Positions 12,363 through 19,000 of a DNA stretch of 37,116 nucleotides are shown here, in pieces. The position numbers were made by a program, and so were the translations under genes. The stretch comes from a virus, in IMG/VR virus record IMGVR_UViG_3300007734_000647, positions 1 through 37,116 of that record; one strand, 5' to 3'. The first letter of the stretch is position 1. The number at the start of each line of letters is the position of its first letter. The notes below the pieces were generated by a model. The model saw only the letters and a list, made by a program, of their open reading frames with translations, ran no database searches and had not been told where the DNA came from.

Positions 12363-13384
12363 TAGTAGGTTCCGCCGCTAGGGATTGAGAAGTGTACGTT
12401 GTCCTTTGCCCCTGCGTAGACCAGCGTTGGCCCCTTCCATCCTTTAAGCCCCTTTACCAATCCGGTTGGATCAGCAACGTCAATGGCCCCGCCACTTCCC
12501 GGCGTAGTACCTGCGTGGTGCGATTTTCCCGGAGCAGCGGCGATCATTCCTCCGGCCTGAAAGTTCTTATACAAAGATGCTTGTTCCGCTAGGCCACGCC
12601 AACCAGATGTGAGCCTTCCGTCCCAGCCCCTTGACTTTGCGTACTGTAGCTGCGGAACAATCCACGCTGGTACCGCTACAGATCCCTTGTGCCACCAGAC
12701 CAAGCTAGGAGCTTCAGCATTTCCAATCTTGTATGTAGCGCCATCAGAGGTATAGGTTTGTCCGGGCTTGACTGCCTCTAGTCCACTGGCTCCGACAGAC
12801 GTAGTGCTATCTGGCGCAGCGGTTCCGCCAGTTGTAGAAGCCGTACCACTTGTGTCTGGAAGACCGTTAATCTTTAGCGCAACACCTAACAAAGATTTAT
12901 TCTTTTTGCTGCTAAGGAGATAGTTCACTAGGATTTTCTTCTTTAGCGCTTCCCTCGTTGGATCGGCGCTAGTGCCGCCAGTGTCGGGTTCCGCAGTCGA
13001 AGCTGGCGTAGCTCCACCGTAGGAGTCAAGCAGCTTGACGCTTTCCGGCAGCCTCTCGGTCCATCGGTGCGTGTACTGTGGATCTCCACGCTGCACCTTG
13101 TCGGCCAACGCAACTGGGTCTAGCTTACCGTACTGCTTGATCGCTGCGCCCGTCTCATCAAAGTAGCGATTGATAGACGCTTTAAGATTTGTTGGGTCTT
13201 TATACAGGCTTGCCCGCTCTTGTCTCCACCCCTGCGAATCAGCGTCAGTCATCTTTGGCGAGTTGCTAAACCGTGATTCAGTCCAACCAACATTCAGCGC
13301 ACTAAGCAACTCCGCCCTGCTGACGTTGCGCTTGCGGCCAATACCAATGATTGAGTCTATGACTTGCTTTGAGGTTTCGTACAC
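12362..13384 (-). CDS. Two-domain lysin: lysozyme-like plus M15-type peptidase
   Basis: This 340-residue protein has an N-terminal lysozyme/transglycosylase-like domain (LLSALNVGWTESRFSN with a Glu in place, then DSQGWRQERASLY), a Thr/Ser/Gly linker (about 130-200) and a C-terminal peptidase with KSHHAGTTPGSGGAIDVAD and NVHFSIP. The peptidase is paralogous to the neighbouring endolysin (shared TYTSDG, GWD, SGWR and the final Gly-x-Tyr). It may be the main lysin or a virion-associated lysin. GTG 13384 follows AAGGAAAAATAGACC and lies opposite the divergent plus-strand genes. Confidence 0.8.
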   Translation of the reverse strand: MYETSKQVIDSIIGIGRKRNVSRAELLSALNVGWTESRFSNSPKMTDADSQGWRQERASLYKDPTNLKASINRYFDETGAAIKQYGKLDPVALADKVQRGDPQYTHRWTERLPESVKLLDSYGGATPASTAEPDTGGTSADPTREALKKKILVNYLLSSKKNKSLLGVALKINGLPDTSGTASTTGGTAAPDSTTSVGASGLEAVKPGQTYTSDGATYKIGNAEAPSLVWWHKGSVAVPAWIVPQLQYAKSRGWDGRLTSGWRGLAEQASLYKNFQAGGMIAAAPGKSHHAGTTPGSGGAIDVADPTGLVKGLKGWKGPTLVYAGAKDNVHFSIPSGGTY

Positions 13385-13427
13385 GGTCTATTTTTCCTTA
13401 GCTTTTGTTCTGTCCTATAAGATCGTT

Positions 13428-13586
13428 ATGTTTGTTCAGTACGCTGTGGTGGCAGGGTGGGTTGGGAGGGTGCTTAATCCTCTTGGTAACGACACGTTAG
13501 AGAAACGAGTCAAGGAGCGAAGCGACGAAGACTTGTTTCTCTGCGGGAATATTTTTTTGATTCTAGCGATGTTGTGCTATGCTTGA
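13428..13586 (+). CDS. Small membrane protein, 52 aa
   Basis: ATG 13428 opens a 52-residue frame, MFVQYAVVAGWVGRVLNPLG, with a charged middle (LEKRVKERSDEDLF) and a hydrophobic end (LCGNIFLILAMLCYA). TATAAG at 13416 could be a -10 box. It occupies the divergent region between the lysin and the primase-type gene, and its stop overlaps an ATG at 13579. Translation is plausible from composition, but no homologue is recognised and regulatory elements lie inside it. Confidence 0.45.
   Translation: MFVQYAVVAGWVGRVLNPLGNDTLEKRVKERSDEDLFLCGNIFLILAMLCYA
13501..13540. repeat. Imperfect 11-bp inverted repeat (possible operator)
   Basis: AGAAACGAGTC (13501-13511) and GACTTGTTTCT (13530-13540) are inverted copies with one mismatch, 18 bases apart. 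The repeat lies about 30 bases upstream of the extended -10 at 13573 in the divergent region. A bound dimer here could control the plus-strand operon. A transcribed hairpin is an alternative. Confidence 0.45.
13573..13583 (+). promoter_or_regulatory. Extended -10 promoter of the plus-strand operon
   Basis: TGTGCTATGCT is identical to the motif upstream of ssb on the other strand. The -35 position (13555-13560, TTTTGA) is poor. Transcription would start near 13590, after ATG 13579, which favours ATG 13612 as the start of the primase-type gene. Confidence 0.55.
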
Positions 13587-13611
13587 TTTAGATACCGAAC
13601 TTGGGGGAAGA

Positions 13612-14133
13612 ATGCAAGCGCTAGAGTTTATCAATCGTCTTGAGCATGTTTGGCCCAACGGACCTAGTAGCTGGAAGTGTAGATGTCCCGCGCATAACGA
13701 TGGTTCTGCGTCAATGTACATCAAGGAGTCTGAAGGAAAGATTCTAATCAACTGCTTTGCTGGCTGTCTGGCTATTGATATTGTTGGGTCTATGGGACTT
13801 CATATGCGAGATCTCTTTACAGAGGAACGAGACTATCTTACTCCCTACGTGATCCCAAAGAAAGTTGTTAAGCCATCTGCGTGGGACAGGCCACTAGATA
13901 GTGCGCTGTGGGTCTTGCGCGGTATTAACAGTCGGGCTTATGTTAGGACAGGAATATCAACGTGGGCTAGTTATTGCCCGATCTGCCTAAGTCATCTATC
14001 CCCACAACGATGCCTCCATATCTGGGAGCATGAAGTAGGCGGTGAGATAGGTGCTTACTGTACTCAAGGATGCTGCGAGAAGTTCATTCTTGAATACTTC
14101 CAAACCCATTCAAAGGAGAAGTTTAGTGTCTAA
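13612..14133 (+). CDS. Stand-alone primase-type (CHC2-like) zinc-finger protein
   Basis: The N-terminal part matches the zinc-binding domain of DnaG-type primases: MQALEFINRLEHVWP, then Cys23, Cys25, His28 and Cys48/Cys52 in CRCPAHNDGSASMYI and INCFAGC, followed by GLHMRDLF. At 173 residues it has no TOPRIM catalytic domain. A second Cys-rich cluster (CPICLSHLSPQRC, YCTQGCCEKF) makes up the C-terminal part. It probably binds single-stranded template or a partner primase rather than acting alone. ATG 13612 has GGGGGAAG upstream; ATG 13579 would add 11 residues and would be coupled to the previous stop. Confidence 0.75.
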   Translation: MQALEFINRLEHVWPNGPSSWKCRCPAHNDGSASMYIKESEGKILINCFAGCLAIDIVGSMGLHMRDLFTEERDYLTPYVIPKKVVKPSAWDRPLDSALWVLRGINSRAYVRTGISTWASYCPICLSHLSPQRCLHIWEHEVGGEIGAYCTQGCCEKFILEYFQTHSKEKFSV

Positions 14134-14548
14134 GTTCCTTGTTGTAATCGCAGCGACAGCAGCATTATTAATACCATCGACAGCACGGGCTAAGACGAAT
14201 TGGCCTGCTGGCACATACTCTGCCAAGCGTCTTGTTCAACTAGCGGAAGCCGTTGGCCTACGAGGTGAAGGCGCTATTCGTGCCGCAGCAATAGCGTTAT
14301 CTGAGAGCCGTGGACAAAGCTGGGTACAGTCAGCTACTAGCGATACTGGCCTCTGGCAAATCAACTGTGTTCACGGATATCAAGTTAGCGACCTACAGCG
14401 TCCGGGTTTCAATGCGCAAGTGATGGCAAGGCTATCGAACCGTGGCCGCAACTGGCAACCGTGGGCGGGCTCGGCCTACTGGCAGTGGATGCCAGCCGCT
14501 CGGCGAGGCTATGCGCAGGCGCATTTAACGAAGGGTAAGGGGCGATGA
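14126..14548 (+). CDS. Secreted lysozyme/transglycosylase-like protein
   Basis: GTG 14126 follows CAAAGGAGAAGTTTA and overlaps the previous gene by eight bases. Residues 1-22 are a signal peptide (SKFLVVIAATAALLIPSTAR, cleavage after ARA). The mature part has the lysozyme-like signature AAAIALSESRG with catalytic Glu, then SDTGLWQINCVHGY, found in transglycosylase SLT-like domains. Export by the host Sec system means that it can reach the wall without a holin, as a secreted lysin or virion-associated enzyme. It is separate from the main lysis cluster on the other strand. Confidence 0.75.
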   Translation: MSKFLVVIAATAALLIPSTARAKTNWPAGTYSAKRLVQLAEAVGLRGEGAIRAAAIALSESRGQSWVQSATSDTGLWQINCVHGYQVSDLQRPGFNAQVMARLSNRGRNWQPWAGSAYWQWMPAARRGYAQAHLTKGKGR

Positions 14549-15804
14549 ATGTCGGATCAACATTTAGCGGGGTCGGAGGATTCGACCTTGGCTTTGAGCG
14601 AGCAGGGATGTCCGTCGTGTGGCAAGCAGAAATTGACGAGTGGTGCCGCCGTGTGCTGCGATGGCACTGGCCCGAGGCGCAAATCTACAACGACGTTAAA
14701 GATGTCGGATGTGGAGTCGGTGATCGGTTGCCTAACGCCGTTCCCAGAAATCGGGGAGGCGATACGGACTTACAGTATCGAAAGGGGGAAGCCGACTATA
14801 AAACAACAGCCGCCATTGATCTCCTCTGCGGAGGATTCCCCTGCCAAGACCTCAGCGTTGCAGGCAAGCGAGCAGGTTTCAAGGGTGAGCGCTCCAGTCT
14901 CTTCTTTGAGTTTGCAAGGATCGCAGATGAGTTTCGGCCAAGATGGATTGTCCTCGAAAACGTGGTTGGGTTGCTCTCCTCTGCCGAGGGCAGAGACTTT
15001 GGAATCCTTCTCTCAACGCTGGCCGAAATCGGGTACGGCTGCGCGTGGAGAGTGGTCGACGCTCGATTCTTTGGAGTTCCCCAGCGGCGCCGTCGAGTAT
15101 TTATTGTCGGATGTCTTGCAGATGACGGTCAGCGAGCGGTACGCGCTCTCGCCGCGGGCGGCGAAGGGAATCTTGAGGCGGGCGAGTGTTCGTGGCAATA
15201 CGTTGCCGCAAGCGTTGCGGGTGGCGTTAGAGGCGCTAGCGGCGTAAAGGGTTGGCCAGCGACTATTGCCCCTCCACTTAATGCGTCATTTGGCGACAAG
15301 CTCGGCCTAGAAGATCAACACGCACTCTCTGGTGCTAGGCTATTTGTTCCTAATAATAGGACTATCGGCGCGCTCAACACTGGGAGCGGGCGCTTAGGGC
15401 ATAACCGCGACGATCAGGTGGCGGTTGATCTAATCAGCAAGCCATTGTCGACGAGCAATCAGCGACTTGATCCGGGGGTCGAGTCGTTCGTGGTCGAGCC
15501 TGCGTCGGTGACGAGTTTCGCGCAGAATCAACGCGGCGAGCTGCGCGAGTCTGACCCTGTCTTATCGGGTAACAGAACGACCGACATTGAGGGTGGAGCA
15601 TACGTCGGACATTGCGACTCATCCGTCCGGCGTCTAACACCTACCGAGTGCGAACGTCTGATGGCTTGGCCGGACGGCTGGACAGCAGTTGACGGCGACA
15701 AGACGCCCGACGGTCGCCGTTACGCAGCCTGCGGTAATGGAGTGGTGGCCAACGTCAGCGAGTGGATTGGGCGACGCATTATGGCGATTGAAGATGCGGG
15801 GTAA
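14545..15804 (+). CDS. C5-cytosine DNA methyltransferase
   Basis: All the main motifs are present in order: I FSGVGGFDLGF (about residues 7-17), IV GGFPCQDLSVAG with catalytic Cys100, VI LENV (137-140), VIII QRRRRVFIVG (180-189), then IX RRLTPTECERLMAWPDG and X ACGNGVV near the end. At 419 residues it is of usual length. It transfers methyl groups to cytosine, probably to protect phage DNA. About 35 residues (55-92) are inserted between motifs I and IV. Its target is not known. It starts in an ATGA overlap with the lysin, and a second gene begins four bases later in another frame. Confidence 0.9.
   Translation: MNVGSTFSGVGGFDLGFERAGMSVVWQAEIDEWCRRVLRWHWPEAQIYNDVKDVGCGVGDRLPNAVPRNRGGDTDLQYRKGEADYKTTAAIDLLCGGFPCQDLSVAGKRAGFKGERSSLFFEFARIADEFRPRWIVLENVVGLLSSAEGRDFGILLSTLAEIGYGCAWRVVDARFFGVPQRRRRVFIVGCLADDGQRAVRALAAGGEGNLEAGECSWQYVAASVAGGVRGASGVKGWPATIAPPLNASFGDKLGLEDQHALSGARLFVPNNRTIGALNTGSGRLGHNRDDQVAVDLISKPLSTSNQRLDPGVESFVVEPASVTSFAQNQRGELRESDPVLSGNRTTDIEGGAYVGHCDSSVRRLTPTECERLMAWPDGWTAVDGDKTPDGRRYAACGNGVVANVSEWIGRRIMAIEDAG
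14549..15247 (+). CDS. Overlapping gene nested within the methyltransferase, 232 aa
   Basis: A 232-codon frame starts at ATG 14549, four bases after the methyltransferase ATG, in the +1 frame, and lies wholly within it. I read it as a real protein because it has a sequence pattern I know from phage proteins encoded beside or over cytosine methyltransferases: SSAEDSPAKTSALQASE, SFSQRWPKSGTAARGEW and, at the C-terminus, YALSPRAAKGILRRA with RGNTLPQALRVALEALA. An N-terminal CPSCGKQKL pair and CC could bind zinc. The AAGGGGCG leader serves both starts, with better spacing for the second. Its role is unknown; association with methylation is inferred. Confidence 0.7.
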   Translation: MSDQHLAGSEDSTLALSEQGCPSCGKQKLTSGAAVCCDGTGPRRKSTTTLKMSDVESVIGCLTPFPEIGEAIRTYSIERGKPTIKQQPPLISSAEDSPAKTSALQASEQVSRVSAPVSSLSLQGSQMSFGQDGLSSKTWLGCSPLPRAETLESFSQRWPKSGTAARGEWSTLDSLEFPSGAVEYLLSDVLQMTVSERYALSPRAAKGILRRASVRGNTLPQALRVALEALAA

Positions 15805-15810
15805 AAGACG

Positions 15811-15897
15811 ATGGACTCTGTAGCCAACACTATCCTGCTAATACTGCTAATCACGGTCTTACTCGCAGCTTGCGTATCTGATCGGCATAGTCGCTAA
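15811..15897 (+). CDS. Lipoprotein-like microprotein, 28 aa
   Basis: ATG 15811 follows the methyltransferase stop by six bases. The product MDSVANTILLILLITVLLAA, then CVSDRHSR, is a hydrophobic segment ending in LLAAC, a fair lipobox, with a short polar tail. It could be a tiny lipoprotein or simply a membrane peptide. The next frame starts two bases downstream of its stop (TAATATG). Confidence 0.45.
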   Translation: MDSVANTILLILLITVLLAACVSDRHSR

Positions 15898-15898
15898 T

Positions 15899-15988
15899 AT
15901 GATTCAGTATCTCAGTAACTTCCTACTATACATAGTGGAGCTTGCGATAGTGATAGGTGTTGTATTTTTAGCGGGTAAGTATCTTTAG
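15899..15988 (+). CDS. Membrane microprotein, 29 aa
   Basis: ATG 15899 lies immediately after the previous stop. MIQYLSNFLLYIVELAIVIG followed by VVFLAGKYL is one membrane helix. Two adjacent tiny hydrophobic frames at the end of an operon resemble a holin-type pair, but they are too short for a family call. The gene ends beside the convergent late operon. Confidence 0.45.
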   Translation: MIQYLSNFLLYIVELAIVIGVVFLAGKYL

Positions 15989-16037
15989 GCGGCAACGGGG
16001 GACCGAACCCCGTATCTACACTCCCCAGAGCTACCGC
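15989..16037 (-). other. tRNA-like fold at the 3' end of the late operon
   Basis: On the minus strand GCGGTAG pairs with TTGCCGC over seven positions (two wobbles). CTC-TGGG-GAG forms a D-like hairpin, and CGGGG-TTCGGTC-CCCCG is a perfect T-arm-like hairpin directly before the acceptor strand. There is no anticodon arm. The fold begins five bases after the stop of the last late gene at 16042. The strong T-arm hairpin could also act as a terminator for either strand, though no T run follows. Confidence 0.55.
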
Positions 16038-16041
16038 TAAC

Positions 16042-19000
16042 TCAAAAAGTATAACCAGTACTTGACTTAGAACCACTTGACTTAGAACTTGATCCAGAAC
16101 TTGGTCCAAAAGTATAACCAGTACTTGACTTAGAACTTGATCCAGAAGAACCTTGGGGCTTAGTTGACCTTTGGCCCTTAACGTAATCCTTCTGTGGATC
16201 AAACGGATTCAAGAAGTGAACAAAGGCAGGCCCAATAGGTTCCTTGCTTTGAGTCGTTCTCCATACTGGACCAAGCCCGGGAATATATGTTTTTAGCGCT
16301 TCTGTAACAGCTCTTATAAGAGTATCAGTAACAGCACTATCTCCCTTTATGTCTCTTCCGTAAGGATCTTTATTTTGTAGAGCGTACCATATGCTTTTTC
16401 CTTGAGGGAAGACTTGGTTAGCAAGTCCTCCTACTGGGTCTCCACCGATACCAAGCGGAGTGTATCTTCCTATTGGAATACTGCTGCTGTCTCCTGCCCC
16501 TAATTTAACCGATCCCTGAAGATTGCCTTCGAGCGCACCAGTACCAACAGCGTATAGACCCATCTCTTTACGCTCTTCGCGTGTTGCATTAGCTACTTGG
16601 ACAAGAAGGTTGGTCACAAGCGGATGATCTTGCGGCAGGGTCTTAAAGACAAACTTTAAAGAGTTCATATACCATGCAGCAAATGGAGCTATATTTTGTC
16701 TAAGCTTACGTTCGGTTGGACTGTACTTACTATACCTACCATAAGCAGTATCAACCATACGTGCTAGCTTCACTTGTTCTGCTGTGCTGGTTAAACCCTC
16801 TGCGGCTTGTTTGATTGCCTTATCAGAAAGCATCTTGAACATTGGTCCATCTACAAGATCGCTTCCCCTTAGAATCTTTCCAGCCATCGCAGCTTGTGTA
16901 CGATGTTCCATCTTGCTGCTTATATCCATTACACCATCTGTGTACTTGTGCCAACCAGCAGTTGCTTGTTTCACTCCACGGGCATTAAATACCTTATGTC
17001 CTAAGTTAGCTAATCTTTCTCCCGCTATTCCTTGGAACTCATCCGCGCTAGCTTTACTGATTCTACGGATAGAAGCGGTGTTGCCTCCAGTTAATACTCT
17101 TGCTCTAAGTTCTTGAGCAACTTTAGGATTTACTTTCTCTATTTCTTTTAATACTCTATAGAAGTATTTTCTGTCGGCAACGGTTGCGCCTATTAAAAGC
17201 TGCCTTATCTTCGCTTCTATTAGGTTGCCAGCTATCCATCTAGTAGAAGTAGTAAGAACATTACTGCGAAATACTGAGTTGATTTTAGAAATTACTTTTT
17301 GCGCACTACCACTATTATCTATAGATTCAATATGCTCGTTGATATGATTGACAACTGCTTTCGGCATTAGTACCCATTCTCCGTCGGTTGTGTCTGCTGG
17401 TGCACCAGTATGTTCATCTCTAGCGAAAACATCCTTAAATGCTCCCACTAGGGATTCTGAAGAGTTGCTACTAGCTGCGTCGGATATTGTTTTATTAAGT
17501 TGTACTTCTCTACCCGGTCGTGGATTGATTCTAACGGGTATAAACTCTTGTCCACTCTTTCTATGCCCTTCAGCAAGCCTTAGAGCATCTTGGTAAGTTT
17601 TAACTGTAACGAGCTTTCCTGTACCATCTATTACGGCAAACTCTTTAACCTGCGATCTAAAGTTCTCTACGGCTTGCGTTATCATTCTAATCCTAATGAT
17701 GTTTGCAGCCAGCCCTCTCTTGCTTGTATCTATTACCCCAAACCTAGTATGCACTCCAGTTCTTTGCGCTTTAGCAACTCCGGGAACACCGCCACCTGAA
17801 CCTGTGCTGCCTTGGGGTACGAGTCGCTGCGTAGCATAGGTTGTGCCTGCTTGATTGTTCTCCTCTTGGTGGGCTAATATTTCTTTGGCTGATAAAGGCT
17901 TTCCATCGGAGCCAAGTAGACCGGGACGTTCCAATCCATTTTGCCTATCAATCCTTGCTTGCAGTAAGTCTGCTTCTGCTTGATCTATTCTTGCTTGAGC
18001 TTTTGGGCTAACGTTTTTCCTTTGCTCTCTCTTGATAGCAGTTTTTATTTTGTTTATATTACTTTGAGATTCTTTAACAAGTGTCTTGTTTTCTTTTTTC
18101 TGTAGCTCTATGTTTCTACGAGCCGTGGCATCTTCAATACTTACTGGAGATGAACTTTTACTTGCTTTGCTTTTAGCTGCCAAAAGATTTTTGTTAGCTA
18201 CAGCAAGGCTTTTGTTAGCTTCTTGAAGTATTGCTGGATTTTTTTCTCTTCTTGCTAGATCACGCGCTACCGTTACGGCTTCTTCCGCTGCATCGTGTTC
18301 GTAGATTGCTTTACGAAGTAAGTCTGCTTCTATGTTTGCTACTTGACCCTTAGCAATTTTCTTAGCTTTGTTATCTGCCGGTGTTATTTTTTTCTTCAAT
18401 CTGTTTACTTCTTTTAACGAAGCCTTTTCAGCAGCCTGTGATAGGCCTAACTTGGCAGTTGATTCTGGAGACACAACGCCACCGTTTTTCTTTTCCTCTC
18501 TAGCAATGGCTGCCTGTAATTGTTTTCTAAGTTTTGTATTTTCAGCTAAGGAGGCTCTGGCACCTACTAACTCTTTTTTAATATCTGTTACTTCTTTAAT
18601 GCTTTTAGAAACGTGGCTTCTCTCCGCTCTGCTTCTGGCTGCCGTAAGATTTCTTTTAGCTGCATTAAGATCTTTATTAGCCTGTTTAAGTATTGCTGGA
18701 TTTTTTTCTGCTAGGCTGCGCGCCGTTTTTACTGCTGTTAGTGCTTGCTCGTGTAGGTCTATCGCTTTGATAAGCGCGTTAGCTTCTTCGTCTGCAACAA
18801 ACTTAAGAGCGTTTTGTTTTTCTTTCCTTGCGGCTGCCTTTCGTTGAGTTTCTAACTTTCTTGAATCTTTTGTCAAAACCCCGTGGCCTGCTTGAGATGC
18901 TTCTAGCTGTGCTATTGTTTCTGGAGACGCAAGACCCCTACTATTCTTGCCCTTCTTTTTTGCGTTCTTAAGTACTGTAATCTTCTTCCGTATTGTTGGC

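Noticed and set aside
14545-15804. Methyltransferase targeting CTAG, explaining its abundance
   Set aside because: Nothing in the target-recognition region tells its site, and methylation would not by itself raise the motif count.
18368-18847. Plus-strand hydrophobic frame of 159 codons inside the 1466-residue gene
   Set aside because: It is antisense to a Lys/Ala-rich coiled coil, which gives Leu/Phe/Ser-rich shadow frames; no start signal.
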